A stretch of 64,000 nucleotides of DNA from an uncultured Pseudomonadales bacterium (GTDB lineage Bacteria > Pseudomonadota > Gammaproteobacteria > Pseudomonadales > Pseudohongiellaceae): the NCBI GenBank assembly GCA_943789335.1, contig CALSTS010000008.1, forward strand, positions 124,001 through 188,000. Direction: 5' to 3'. Each line of letters begins with the position of its first letter. Position 1 is the first letter of the stretch. Made by a program: the position numbers and the translations under genes. The notes beneath the pieces were generated by a model. That model made no database searches. It worked only from the letters and a program-made list of their open reading frames with translations, and was not told the DNA's origin. Of the stretch, positions 27,677 to 37,305 are shown piece after piece.

Positions 27677-28441
27677 ATGAGTATCGTTAAAACCGAAAAT
27701 TTACATAAAAAATACCCTGAACCCGGCAAGAAAAAAGAATTTTTTTATGCTGTAAATGGTACATCTTTAAGCATAGAAGCCGGTGAAATATACGGAATTC
27801 TCGGTCCTAATGGCGCTGGCAAAACCACCACCCTTGAAATGATGGAAGGGCTGACTGATATTGATGAAGGCGATGCTTGGGTAGATGGTATTTCTGTCAA
27901 ACAAGAACCCTATAAAGTTAAAAAAATTATCGGCGTACAACTTCAAGCTAACGAATACTTTGATCACCTTAATTTATCTGAGTTAATCGCTCTTTTCAGC
28001 CAACTTTATAATCGCCATGATGATCCCTTGGATCTACTTGATCATGTAAATTTAAAAGAAAAGGCCCAAGCCAAACCTAAAGAGTTATCCGGCGGGCAGC
28101 AGCAGCGCTTTTCCATTGCCTGCGCACTTGTACATGAGCCGAAAGTCCTGTTTTTAGACGAGCCTACCACGGGTCTGGATCCTCAGGCCAAGCGTAACAT
28201 CTGGGAGCTTGTAAAAAATCTCAATAACAAAGGTATGACCATCGTCCTCACCACGCATAACATGGAAGAAGCTGAATACCTATGCAACCGTCTGGCTATC
28301 ATGGATCACGGCAAAATTATTGCTGAAGGCAAGCCACAGGATCTGATTCTTTCGCATGCCCCAGAGCCTCCACAAGCACCGCTGCACGGCAATCTGGAAG
28401 ATGTCTTTCTGGCTTTAACAGGCACTGGTTTAAGAGAATAA
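27677..28441 (+). CDS. ABC-2 type exporter, ATP-binding protein
   Basis: A 254-aa ATPase. Walker A is [10 protein letters not shown], the Q-loop is in IGVQLQANEYF, the signature is LSGGQQQRFSIA, Walker B is VLFLDEPTTGLD, and the H-loop is LTTHNMEEAEYLC. The C-terminus (GNLEDVFLALTGTGLRE) is the usual DVFLxLTG end of this exporter class. It is the first gene of a two-gene operon with the permease at 28479. The substrate is unknown; drug, lipid or polysaccharide export are all possible for the family. Confidence 0.9.
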   Translation: MSIVKTENLHKKYPEPGKKKEFFYAVNGTSLSIEAGEIYGILGPNGAGKTTTLEMMEGLTDIDEGDAWVDGISVKQEPYKVKKIIGVQLQANEYFDHLNLSELIALFSQLYNRHDDPLDLLDHVNLKEKAQAKPKELSGGQQQRFSIACALVHEPKVLFLDEPTTGLDPQAKRNIWELVKNLNNKGMTIVLTTHNMEEAEYLCNRLAIMDHGKIIAEGKPQDLILSHAPEPPQAPLHGNLEDVFLALTGTGLRE

Positions 28442-28478
28442 ATTGAAAGACAAAGAGAACCGCCCCAAGGAAAGCAGA

Positions 28479-29564
28479 ATGAATCTCACCCTGGTCATGA
28501 CCAAAGTATTTCTCAAGATTTTCTCAAGAGATCGTCAAGCTATTGTTTTCTCATTAATCTTTCCGATATTGATGATGCTGGCGTTTGGCTTTTTTAACAG
28601 CGGTGAAGAAGACCCAATTATTATCGGCATAGTCGACAATGCTAATTCAACACTGAGCCGTGACTTTATCGCCAGTATTGATGCCAATCCTCTATTTATC
28701 GTCACCCAAGGTACCGAGCAAAGCCTCCGTGTACAGGTGATTAGCGGTAATATTGGCCTAGCCCTGATAGTTCCCGAAGAGTTTCGAGGCAACCCAGCTA
28801 ACATTGATTTACGTCTTTTAATCGACACCTCTCAAACTGCTCAAATGAATGCAGTTATTCCTCTTTTAGAGCAGGGTTTAGTTGATGTTGAACGAGATTT
28901 ACGGGGCTTTGAACCATTATTTGATCTTGCTATTGAAGACGTCGAATCGCGTACCCAGACTTATCTGGATTTTCTGGTTCCTGGCTTGTTGGCAATGGCC
29001 TTGATGCAAATCGCCATGGGCGGCAGTGGTTTCAATTTGGTTGAATTTCGTCGTAAGGGCATTCTCAAACGCTTGTTTGTAACTCCTGTTCAACCACAAA
29101 ACTTTATCACTGGATTAGTGCTGTCTCGCCTACTGATTGTAATGATTCAACTATCTCTTTTATTGGGTATTTCTATCTTCTTGTTAGATATCACCTTTAT
29201 TGGCAACCTATTCAACCTTTATATTTTTATCATTCTGGGGACAACGATCTTTTTAAGTTTGGGCTTTTGTTTAGGTTCATTGGCTAAAACCCAGCAGGCT
29301 ATTATGGCTATGAATATGCTGCTAACCTGGCCACAAATGTTATTGTCTGGCATCTTTTATCCAATAGATGCCATGCCTTCAGTCGTGCAACCGCTAGCCA
29401 ATCTTCTGCCATTAAGTTTCGTTGTAAATGGTTTGCGTGGTGTTGCTATAGAAGGTGCCAACGTCATCAGCCTGATGCCGAATGTTATTGGCATTTTAGT
29501 ATGGATAGCAATTGTCTTAGGTTTTGCTATTAAGTTGTTTAACTGGAAGGAAGTAGCGACCTAA
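28479..29564 (+). CDS. ABC-2 type exporter, permease
   Basis: A 361-aa permease with an N-terminal helix, a large extracytoplasmic domain (about residues 40-165; GIVDNANSTLSRDF, LRLLIDTSQTAQMNAV), and five C-terminal helices (LDFLVPGLLAMALMQIAMGG onward, with MLLTWPQMLLSGIFYPIDAMP). This large-loop form matches YhgE/DrrB-type exporters. I chose the ATG at 28479 because AAGGAAAG lies at 28467-28474; an upstream TTG at 28443 would add twelve charged residues. It is cotranscribed with the ATPase 37 bp upstream. Confidence 0.87.
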   Translation: MNLTLVMTKVFLKIFSRDRQAIVFSLIFPILMMLAFGFFNSGEEDPIIIGIVDNANSTLSRDFIASIDANPLFIVTQGTEQSLRVQVISGNIGLALIVPEEFRGNPANIDLRLLIDTSQTAQMNAVIPLLEQGLVDVERDLRGFEPLFDLAIEDVESRTQTYLDFLVPGLLAMALMQIAMGGSGFNLVEFRRKGILKRLFVTPVQPQNFITGLVLSRLLIVMIQLSLLLGISIFLLDITFIGNLFNLYIFIILGTTIFLSLGFCLGSLAKTQQAIMAMNMLLTWPQMLLSGIFYPIDAMPSVVQPLANLLPLSFVVNGLRGVAIEGANVISLMPNVIGILVWIAIVLGFAIKLFNWKEVAT

Positions 29565-29818
29565 TCAACTTTCTAAATTATCTTGCTCTGGCAAATCACT
29601 CTGATATTCAACAAACTCGACTTCGAAACCTGCCGGATCTAAAAAGTACACATTTTTCCGCCAAGGCTCTTCAACACCCTCATTAGCAATTTCATAACCG
29701 GCATCTTCAAGCCATTTTCAGAGGATCTTAGCCGCCAATAAGGAAATGCCGCCTGGTAGAAATGCAGTGCAGCGGGTATATCGTCTACAACGAGATTTAC
29801 ATGCTCAAGATGAAACAT
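29565..29818 (-). pseudogene. VOC (glyoxalase-fold) family protein, internally deleted
   Basis: The start MFHLEHVNLVVDDIPAALHFYQAAFP is a good VOC N-terminus. After RSSENGL the frame breaks, and the end AGYEIANEG...NVYFLDPAGFEVEFVEY lies in another frame, finishing at TGA 29567-29565. About 60 residues of the middle are missing compared with ordinary family members. The product would not fold as a complete metal-binding enzyme. Confidence 0.75.
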
Positions 29819-29837
29819 AATAGAATATATTAAAAAT

Positions 29838-31424
29838 TCAGTTAGTTTCTAGATCGCCGCATAGTTTAACTTTTAATTTAAACACTCCAGGAAGATAAGC
29901 CAGCGGCATGCTTTCTTTCAATAGGATATTAATACTGTCTTGAGTAACGCCATTTTCCAATAATTTACTTTCCACTTTCACGAGTAGTTTTTCCATTTCT
30001 GCTTGTTCATCAACTTCAGCTGTATTAATAACTAATTCTTCTTCACTGCTAAATTGTGCAATGCAAGCACCAAAAGCATTTGCTACTTCCAAGTGCTCAG
30101 GGAATATAACTTCTGATGCCCCATCAATTTTATTGGGTAAAAGAAAAGCACCACCGCCGCAAGCAACAACCGGAATATCTTTGGCATCTGTTTTTAGTTT
30201 ATCGACAACTTTTTCTATTTCGGTTCTTATGGCATTTTCAACAAGCTCGACTATCCTTGGAAAAGCTAAGTTTATTTTTTCCGATATTTTTTCTTTTAAT
30301 AATTCACTATTCATTGCTCCAGCTATAGTTAACTCACCTTGGGCAAGAAAACAATCTGATAGCGTAAATTCGGCACCACCAAAAGCTATCGCTTTTTCTT
30401 TTAGTAGATAGCCAACTGAATCAGGTCCTAAAGTACAAACTTCATTCTGAAAACGAATAATCGTACCACCACCTATACCTACCGACACTACGTCTGGCAT
30501 CCTGAAGTTAGTCAGTACTCCACCTATTTGAGCTGCCCGGGTACTTTCTCGAGGAAAGTGATTAATTAATACCCCTCCATCTGAAGTGGTTCCGCCTACA
30601 TCAATAACAATGCCATTCTCGGTGCCAGATAAAGAACCTGCACCTCTTATACTGTTTGTTGGCCCTGAAGAAATCGTCAATACTGGAAAGTTTTGCACTT
30701 GTTCCAAAGACATCAGTGTGCCATCGTTTTGACCAATATATAAATGTGAATTCAAATTAAGGCGTGCAACGGTATTTTTAAATGCTTCAACCATTTTAGC
30801 CGCCACGCCCTGCAGAGCTGCATTTAAAATAGTGGCATTCTCACGCTCTAATAAACCTAATCCGCCAATTTGGTGTGAGCAACTTATTTTTACGTCATCG
30901 CCAAGTATTTCTTGCGCCCAGATTGCTACTTGTTTTTCTTGGTCAGGTAAGGTTTTTGAAAAAATACCCGTTATAGCAAGCGAATCTATTTTGCCTTTCA
31001 TGCTATTTAACTTTTCTACAATTTCATTATGATCAAGAGGACTGATAAGCCGCCCATCAAATTCATAGCCCCCGTGCACCATATAAAGATGCTTCCCCAA
31101 TAATTCTTTTAAGTCTTCCGGATAATCAACCATGGTTGGTACTGCCTTACTCGCAGGCAAACCAATTCTGATAGCGCCTATCCTGTTTAAAGATTTTCGT
31201 TCTACTAGTGCATTGGTGCAGTGCGTTGTTCCTAGCATGATATATTTGATAAATTCAGTAGGAATATCCGCACTAGAAATAACTTCTTTTAACGCATTTT
31301 CAATACCGCTGCTAACATCTAAAGTCGTTAATTGTTTCGTTTTGGAAATGATTTGATTGTCTTGGGAGACCAACACAGCATCGGTATTGGTTCCGCCTAC
31401 ATCAATGCCTATTTTGTAATACAT
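29838..31424 (-). CDS. Hydantoinase/oxoprolinase family protein (HyuA-like)
   Basis: A 528-aa protein of the ASKHA-type hydantoinase A/oxoprolinase family, which cleaves cyclic amides with ATP. It has the N-terminal nucleotide-binding IGIDVGGTNTDAVLV, LGTTHCTNALVERK, the second phosphate loop VIDVGGTTSDGGVL, and VGIGGGTIIRF. At ~530 aa it is near the size of HyuA-like single subunits; no HyuB subunit is present. Instead a DUF917 gene and an NCS1 permease precede it with gaps of 19-24 bp, a recognised operon type for uptake and ring-opening of hydantoin-like or pyrimidine-derived compounds. The exact substrate is open. Confidence 0.88.
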   Translation of the reverse strand: MYYKIGIDVGGTNTDAVLVSQDNQIISKTKQLTTLDVSSGIENALKEVISSADIPTEFIKYIMLGTTHCTNALVERKSLNRIGAIRIGLPASKAVPTMVDYPEDLKELLGKHLYMVHGGYEFDGRLISPLDHNEIVEKLNSMKGKIDSLAITGIFSKTLPDQEKQVAIWAQEILGDDVKISCSHQIGGLGLLERENATILNAALQGVAAKMVEAFKNTVARLNLNSHLYIGQNDGTLMSLEQVQNFPVLTISSGPTNSIRGAGSLSGTENGIVIDVGGTTSDGGVLINHFPRESTRAAQIGGVLTNFRMPDVVSVGIGGGTIIRFQNEVCTLGPDSVGYLLKEKAIAFGGAEFTLSDCFLAQGELTIAGAMNSELLKEKISEKINLAFPRIVELVENAIRTEIEKVVDKLKTDAKDIPVVACGGGAFLLPNKIDGASEVIFPEHLEVANAFGACIAQFSSEEELVINTAEVDEQAEMEKLLVKVESKLLENGVTQDSINILLKESMPLAYLPGVFKLKVKLCGDLETN

Positions 31425-31443
31425 AGCTATTTCTTATACTTTA

Positions 31444-32523
31444 TTATTTGTTTAAATCTTCAATACGTGAAAAATCTTCTTCATAACCAAATTTTTTCGG
31501 CCCGGCCAATTCAATACCTGCTGGTGTTCTCCATTGAGGATCGGCTTGCATACCTATCACGGCAACGCGTGTACCATATTGCATGGTTTCAGCTGTAATG
31601 GGTTCAGCATTTTCAGCATCAAGCAGAACGATTAGATCAGGAGTCATTGCAACTGTTAAACCATCAACTTTCGCCATCAAAAATTCATTTTGAAAATCAA
31701 GAATCATGTTCGAACCTTTATAAGCATCTAAGCCTACAATTTCACACACCCCTTTGCTCCATCGACCTTCAGTATTGATACTGATGTTGCTAATTTTTCC
31801 GGAAAATAATTCGATCGCTTTTGCTGCTTGTATTAAGGAACTAAGTGGATTCCGTTTTTCTTTTTTCGCATCTAGAATCGCCGACCCTAATTGTTGCGCA
31901 TAAGTGACAGTGCCAAGCACAGAGGCTTTTTTTACTTGTGCACCCGTCATGGGGAATGGAGCTATTGCGCAATTGCCTCCCATTTGAATAACGGTTGCAC
32001 CTAATAAAGTTTCTCCCCAGACATTATCAATAGTGTGATAAACATTCCTATTACCTTTTTCGTCAGCCTGAGTAATTGGAGAAGCGCCAATTCCATGCAA
32101 GGTAAAAGTGCCCATTTCCAATCGTGGAAAAGCTCTACCCATACCATCAGCATCAACCAGCGGAATTTTTTTCTCTGCTGCAATAGCAAATGGAATAACC
32201 CCATTGAGCCCACCCGCTTCTGCCGGCATAACTGCATCAATTTTTTTACCTTGATAACTTTCCATCATTTCAAAGGCTTTTATAAACTCATCACCCGCAA
32301 ATAGTTTTTCAACCATAATCATCGGCGAACCAAAGGCGGCTATAGGTTGCACAAAAGCGTTGTCATCTAGCTCATCAGCACTAATCATAGTGACTTCACC
32401 ATGTTCTTTTATGGCTTGCTTAGCCAGCAGCTTTCCTACATAAGGGTCCCCGCCGCCACCAGTGCCCAACACTGTGGACCCCATGGAAATGTAATCAATA
32501 TCTTTTATGCCAATTTTTCGCAT
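31444..32523 (-). CDS. DUF917 family protein (HyuA partner)
   Basis: A 359-aa soluble protein with family blocks STVLGTGGGGDPYVG (about residues 15-30), VMPAEAGGLNGVIPFAIAAEKKIPLVDADGMGRAFP, and MTPDLIVLLDAENAEPI. DUF917 proteins are conserved neighbours of hydantoinase/oxoprolinase genes and probably form a complex or process the same substrate. The glycine-rich N-terminus suggests nucleotide or cofactor binding. It is the middle gene of the three-gene operon, between the permease and the HyuA-like enzyme. Confidence 0.88.
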   Translation of the reverse strand: MRKIGIKDIDYISMGSTVLGTGGGGDPYVGKLLAKQAIKEHGEVTMISADELDDNAFVQPIAAFGSPMIMVEKLFAGDEFIKAFEMMESYQGKKIDAVMPAEAGGLNGVIPFAIAAEKKIPLVDADGMGRAFPRLEMGTFTLHGIGASPITQADEKGNRNVYHTIDNVWGETLLGATVIQMGGNCAIAPFPMTGAQVKKASVLGTVTYAQQLGSAILDAKKEKRNPLSSLIQAAKAIELFSGKISNISINTEGRWSKGVCEIVGLDAYKGSNMILDFQNEFLMAKVDGLTVAMTPDLIVLLDAENAEPITAETMQYGTRVAVIGMQADPQWRTPAGIELAGPKKFGYEEDFSRIEDLNK

Positions 32524-32547
32524 GTTCTTTATGAACTGTTCAATAAA

Positions 32548-33747
32548 TTATTTAATTATTTTTTTTAGCAAGTAATAGACTAAAGCCGACATAAATATAC
32601 CCAGAATATTTTTAACTGGAGAGCTCACGATAACCATCAGTGCAACACCACTAGCCCAGGACGCCAGTCCAACCCAGTTAATGTTCACAGGGTTTTCACT
32701 ATAACTTTTCGAGATAAAGTAATCAGAAATTAAAACTCCAGCAATTGGCGTGATTGCTATAGTGAGAATCGTAATAAAGTTTAAAAAGTAATTTAGTATG
32801 CCTATCGCGCCTAAAGTAATACCGACCAAGCCAGCACATAAAGTTACTTTAGAACGACTTGTTTCATTAAAATTTAGTAAGTTTGTAAAAGCCAAACCAG
32901 ATGAATAAATGTTAACAACATTAGTTGTCCATGTTGCCAGTATTAAAATAGACATCGCTAAAAATGGGTAGCCTAATGAAGAAAATATTTCGACAATATC
33001 ATAGGTTCCCTGGGTGACTGCTAAAATTGCACCGATCGCTAACAAACACATAGCTGATGGAATAATGCCCATAATTGAACCAAGAACTGCATCTTTTTTG
33101 GTCGCTGCAAAACGGTTGTAGTCTGCAGAAATAACACCACCCACCGCAATAAATCCAATCGTAAATCCTATACCCTGAAGAAGAGGCATCCTCGTTATTG
33201 GTTCAAACTTTAAAATTTCGTTGAACGAATGCTCTTTAAAAGTGATTACGAGCCCGTAAACAAGTAATACAACCATCGAGGGAACAGCAATATAATTAAG
33301 CCATTTTAAATATTTAAATCCAAATACTGCCGTAAGAACCATCACTACGCCCCAAAAAACTGACGAAATCCACATCGGAATATCAGGGCCATTCATCTCT
33401 GTAATAATGTTTGAAAAAGAAGCACCAGCTATATTACTTTGGATACCAAACCAACCAAGAGTCGATAAACCAATAACAAAACCTACCAATAATTTAGCGC
33501 CCTGTTCCCCAAAACTGCTAGATGCCAGGATGACTGTATTTTGTCTATGCTCAACTGCAGCAATGCTGATGAGCGACATATAAAGAACCACGAAGCAGAA
33601 ACCTATAAAACCTACCAATAAGGATACTTGAAAGCTTAACGACGCAATCAGAGTGCTACCTATTAATAATGCTGGAACGCTGACAATTCCACCAAACCAA
33701 ATACTGGCTAGGCTGTACCACTTAATATTATTTTTATTATGTTCCAT
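32548..33747 (-). CDS. NCS1-family permease (cytosine/purine/hydantoin type)
   Basis: A 399-aa, 12-helix secondary transporter resembling CodB. Features are a charged start (MEHNKNNIKWYSLASIWFGG), GQNTV-like EHRQNTVILASSSFGEQGAKL, GWFGIQSNIAGASF in helix 3, and GGVISADYNRFAATKKDA, the loop typical of NCS1 members. It is the first gene of the operon with DUF917 and HyuA-like genes, which supports uptake of a nucleobase, hydantoin or related ring compound. No regulator is adjacent. Confidence 0.88.
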   Translation of the reverse strand: MEHNKNNIKWYSLASIWFGGIVSVPALLIGSTLIASLSFQVSLLVGFIGFCFVVLYMSLISIAAVEHRQNTVILASSSFGEQGAKLLVGFVIGLSTLGWFGIQSNIAGASFSNIITEMNGPDIPMWISSVFWGVVMVLTAVFGFKYLKWLNYIAVPSMVVLLVYGLVITFKEHSFNEILKFEPITRMPLLQGIGFTIGFIAVGGVISADYNRFAATKKDAVLGSIMGIIPSAMCLLAIGAILAVTQGTYDIVEIFSSLGYPFLAMSILILATWTTNVVNIYSSGLAFTNLLNFNETSRSKVTLCAGLVGITLGAIGILNYFLNFITILTIAITPIAGVLISDYFISKSYSENPVNINWVGLASWASGVALMVIVSSPVKNILGIFMSALVYYLLKKIIK

Positions 33748-33841
33748 CGAGTTAATGCTTATTAAGGGAGAAATCAGCGAAACAGACTACTATATAAAAG
33801 TTTAGTAATCCAAGCTGAATATTGTGTAAAGAAGCTAATTA

Positions 33842-35983
33842 CTAGAGGGATACTCGCTGTACCACCGGAAACACAACTACCTGTCCAATTTGTAAACGCT
33901 CAAAATTTACTTCTGGGTTATATTGCCTGAACAACCAAATAGGTACAGAGCGCTGTCTGGTCAGAGCTTCGAGGAAATCACGACGTTGAATACTATACTC
34001 TTCTGTTTGCTGAATGCGATAAGTGGTGAAATATTGTTGCTGTAGATCTCTGTGAAATTGGCGACGACGACTTTCAAAAGTTACTTGATCTACTTCAGAA
34101 AAATCAAGCCGCAATCGATCACCTATCATCACAGGGTCACGAAAAGCCAGACCATTCAAATTGCGTATAACCTGGGTTCTGATGCCAAGCCAGTCGGCAT
34201 AATGTCCCAGTGTTTCTATCGCTTGTATTTCAATTGAGCCGTCGCGGGCCACACTATAATCAGCTGGATCTGCCGATAAATCTACCAGTAACTGGGCTTC
34301 AGTTTCCTCAAGCATAACAACTGCTTCAACGGCTTCTAATGTTGCATCTAATTCGGCTTCTACTTCAGCATCTATCTCTTCACCCAAACTAGTCACCAAT
34401 TCACTTTCGCCATCTTCAATTGCAGCTTCTTCCACAGAAGCAACTAGTGTTGGGGAAGCAACTTGCTCAGATGCTTCATTAGATTGAAGTCTTAAACTTT
34501 GCCCTGGGAAAATCATACCTTGATTATTCAGTGAATTAAGCGATACCAGACTATCGACCGATACCCGGTAGCGTTCTGCAATAATCGACAAGGTATCACC
34601 GCGGCGCACTTCATAAAGACCATTAGCCGGAACCTCTAGCGGAGAGCCATCATTAACCACCAAGGTCGGTATAGAACCATCCTGTTGTGGCAATAAAATT
34701 TGTTGACCTATACGTATGGTATTTCTGTCTCGAAGCTGATTAATCGCCACTAACTCCGATATTGTTGTGCGATAACGTTCTGCAATAACTGACAAAGAAT
34801 CTCCACGACGAACGACATAACTTAAATCTGGAATCTGCTCACTGAATAAGGTGGTTAATGGCAAGCTGTTGAGACTGGCTAATAAATCACCACTAGGTAG
34901 CTCATCTCGCCTTACTTTAATTGAATAGCCTTTAGGAATGCGTTTAGTTCCAGACCAAACTGATGGTTGTAAAGCTGGGTTATCACGTTGTAGTTCAGCA
35001 ACACTAACATTCAAAGTCATCGCTAAATCTTCAACAGAGACAAACGATTCCATCTCTTCTTCATAAAATCCTGGATGAGAATCAAGCTGGATAGCGCCGT
35101 AATAATCCTCATAATTTCTATCTACATGTAAGGCAGCTAGAAACTGCGGGTAAAAGTTACGCGATGCAAAACCAAAGCGCGGTCCTTTATATTCTTCAAT
35201 TATTCGGCCTATATCATTACTGCCCACATCACGCACACCACGGGCAATACCATTAGCACCATGGTTATAGGCGGTTAGAGCTAACGGCCAGGTTCCTAAA
35301 GCATTGTGGTTGAATTCAAGTAGTTCCATAGCGCCATAAGTCGCTGAATAAGGATCAAGACGCTCATCAACCACATAATCAACTTGCATAAAACGCTGAG
35401 CTGTTGAACGTACAAACTGCCACATACCTGTTGCAGCCGCACTGGAATAAGCCCCAGGATGAAAAGATGACTCAACATGTGGCAATATGGACAACTCGAC
35501 CGGCATCCCCTTACTGCGCACAACCTCTTCAATATGCTCACGATAAGCCCCAGCACGCTGTAATCCGGCAATAAAGCGATCACTTTGTCCTAATTGCCAA
35601 CGAACGCTGTTCGCTGCCCTTGTCAAACGTTCATTGGAAACATCAGCGGGCCATAGATCCAAGATTTCCTGCTGAGCACGGGTTAGACCACTGCGCTTTC
35701 CGCCTGCTAATACACGCAAATCATTAGCAATATCATCACGGGTGTTATTAATCGTTGCACGGTCGCGGTTTAATTTGGTGTAGATAACGGATAGATTTTC
35801 AGCATCATGCAAAAAGCCACTTTCTGTGTCTGCTTCGGTATAGACTTTGATCCAGAAGTCTATCGCCGGAAGGATATTATCAGGGACAGGAAAGTCGCTT
35901 TCTGCAGAGTTAACACCAGCTGAGAATAGTATCCCGCCGATGCTTAATAGCAGGCCAAGCTGAAAGCTAATGTATTTACGCAT
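33842..35983 (-). CDS. mltD: Membrane-bound lytic murein transglycosylase D
   Basis: Cleaves peptidoglycan glycan strands to form 1,6-anhydro-muramyl ends. The 713-aa protein has a signal peptide (to about residue 27). The SLT domain (about 155-270) has the catalytic Glu in LPHVESSFHPGAYSSAAATG and ALTAYNHGANGIARG. LysM domains lie at about 390-435 (VVRRGDSLSVIAERY) and 457-502 (VRRGDTLSIIAERY). An acidic linker follows (about 515-580), then a third, weaker LysM-like C-terminal region. It is far longer than E. coli MltD (452 aa), mainly through the linker and extra C-terminal part. I see no obvious lipobox. Confidence 0.9.
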   Translation of the reverse strand: MRKYISFQLGLLLSIGGILFSAGVNSAESDFPVPDNILPAIDFWIKVYTEADTESGFLHDAENLSVIYTKLNRDRATINNTRDDIANDLRVLAGGKRSGLTRAQQEILDLWPADVSNERLTRAANSVRWQLGQSDRFIAGLQRAGAYREHIEEVVRSKGMPVELSILPHVESSFHPGAYSSAAATGMWQFVRSTAQRFMQVDYVVDERLDPYSATYGAMELLEFNHNALGTWPLALTAYNHGANGIARGVRDVGSNDIGRIIEEYKGPRFGFASRNFYPQFLAALHVDRNYEDYYGAIQLDSHPGFYEEEMESFVSVEDLAMTLNVSVAELQRDNPALQPSVWSGTKRIPKGYSIKVRRDELPSGDLLASLNSLPLTTLFSEQIPDLSYVVRRGDSLSVIAERYRTTISELVAINQLRDRNTIRIGQQILLPQQDGSIPTLVVNDGSPLEVPANGLYEVRRGDTLSIIAERYRVSVDSLVSLNSLNNQGMIFPGQSLRLQSNEASEQVASPTLVASVEEAAIEDGESELVTSLGEEIDAEVEAELDATLEAVEAVVMLEETEAQLLVDLSADPADYSVARDGSIEIQAIETLGHYADWLGIRTQVIRNLNGLAFRDPVMIGDRLRLDFSEVDQVTFESRRRQFHRDLQQQYFTTYRIQQTEEYSIQRRDFLEALTRQRSVPIWLFRQYNPEVNFERLQIGQVVVFPVVQRVSL

Positions 35984-36077
35984 AAAACTAGTGTAATCCC
36001 CTGTTTACTAGGCAAAGGGTAATTGAGTCCTTGGAATTTTACAAGAAGTTGCAACACCTGATTTACGCTATATCAAG

Positions 36078-36866
36078 CTAGTGCGTCATCGCATAAATAA
36101 CGTAATTCAAGCCAAAGCGATAAGCCAGTGCTGTCATAGGCTCAGGATACACAGGGTCGTCGGCATGTTCCCAGGCATCTCCCATGTCCATATTATAATT
36201 TACCGCTACCATAAGGCGGCCATTATCATCATAAATGCCACGCCATGCTTGAGGTCCACGTAATTGGGCCTGTATTGTGCCGTCAGCAGCCTGGTATAGA
36301 TGGCGACGGCCTGGAATCTGGGTTAATTGGTCCAGCACATAAAGTACATTAAATACCTCATCCTCCTTGCTCAAGTCGACAATGGCTCGAGCAGGAAAAA
36401 TCTTGCTAATAGCCTGCTGAAAGGATTGCCATTCAGCAGGCCCGTGGAAGTCATCAACCACCAAAAAGCCTCCTCGATACAGATATTCGCGCCAGCGCAC
36501 TATTTCTTCTGGTTTTGGGTCCCAACCACCTTGCCCAACCTGCTGAGCAAATAACCAAGGGTAATCAAAGATTTCATCATCCATTATGCTCAAATGAATA
36601 CTGTCTTCTGCTACATTTATACGTGAGAGCCGACTTAAACCATCTAGAAAATGAATTTCCGCAGCGGGATAATCAATTGCCCACCAACCTCGACCACGTC
36701 TTGATATAGCAAAATTTCGACCCATCGGCCCAAAGCCATTGTTATAAATGAGCCTAGCCATATGAAATTCAGCTTGCGGTTGCCCAAGGTTAATACTTTG
36801 TTGCGCAGCTAGCACTGTTGGAAATAATAATGAAATTATGAGCAATAAATGCTTGAAAGCAGTCAT
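36078..36866 (-). CDS. DUF4159 domain-containing secreted protein
   Basis: A 262-aa exported protein with a signal peptide ending LAAQ (about residue 22). The DUF4159 core has FHMARLIYNNGF, WWAIDYPAAEIHFLDGLSRLSRI, FDYPWLFAQQVG, LYRGGFLVVDDFHG and MVAVNYNMDMGDAWEHADDP. The pattern resembles a glutamine-amidotransferase-like fold used in some bacterial cell-envelope proteins, but catalytic residues are not clear. Its start overlaps the upstream YqfO-like stop by 4 nt, so the two are coupled, and it precedes mltD. Confidence 0.85.
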   Translation of the reverse strand: MTAFKHLLLIISLLFPTVLAAQQSINLGQPQAEFHMARLIYNNGFGPMGRNFAISRRGRGWWAIDYPAAEIHFLDGLSRLSRINVAEDSIHLSIMDDEIFDYPWLFAQQVGQGGWDPKPEEIVRWREYLYRGGFLVVDDFHGPAEWQSFQQAISKIFPARAIVDLSKEDEVFNVLYVLDQLTQIPGRRHLYQAADGTIQAQLRGPQAWRGIYDDNGRLMVAVNYNMDMGDAWEHADDPVYPEPMTALAYRFGLNYVIYAMTH

Positions 36867-37177
36867 TCAAGTTCTGCCAGTTTCACTACATCATATGCAG
36901 GCTGCTCATAAGGGTGTGCTGATATTAAGGTTGCAACTGCTGCTTTAATCAAAGCATCGTCACATATCATTTCTACTTTAAACTCGACGACAGATTCCAC
37001 CTTACCTACTTGGCCTATAAATGGATTGCTACCTTCAAGTGCACGAAACTGGCCTTGGCCGAGGGTCTGCCAACTACATGAATCATAATTAGCAATTTTA
37101 CCAACGCCAATACTAAACAAAGCAGTTTTAACTACTTCTAAATGCGATTCAGGCACATAAAAACTAAGCTTAACCAT
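36863..37177 (-). CDS. YqfO/NIF3-associated small protein
   Basis: A 104-aa CutA-like protein from the ATG at 37177 (MVKLSFYVPESHLEVVKTA); a GTG 33 nt upstream would add an atypical lead. Conserved blocks are FSIGVGKIANYDSCSWQT, GQGQFRALEGSNPFIG and LISAHPYEQPAYDVV. The GQFRPLxGxNPxIG and AHPYEEPAYDV signature is that of the standalone YqfO domain, elsewhere inserted in NIF3-like hydrolases. The family probably forms trimers; its ligand is unknown. It is upstream of and overlapping with the DUF4159 gene. Confidence 0.83.
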   Translation of the reverse strand: MVKLSFYVPESHLEVVKTALFSIGVGKIANYDSCSWQTLGQGQFRALEGSNPFIGQVGKVESVVEFKVEMICDDALIKAAVATLISAHPYEQPAYDVVKLAELE

Positions 37178-37253
37178 TGGGTTAATATAACCCTTGATTA
37201 GCTTTGGCACTAGTATGAAAAGTAGTGAAGTTAAGAATTAAGAAAAATCAGGC

Positions 37254-37281
37254 AAAAAAAAGCAGCCCTTAAGCTGCTTTC
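37254..37281 (-). terminator. Rho-independent terminator of the cold-shock gene
   Basis: On the minus strand AGCAGC and GCTGCT form a short GC-rich stem followed by TTTTTTT. It lies 25 bp after the cold-shock stop codon. The A-rich opposite side could also terminate the other strand. Confidence 0.75.
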
Positions 37282-37305
37282 TTATTCGAAAATTATTGCT
37301 TGTTA

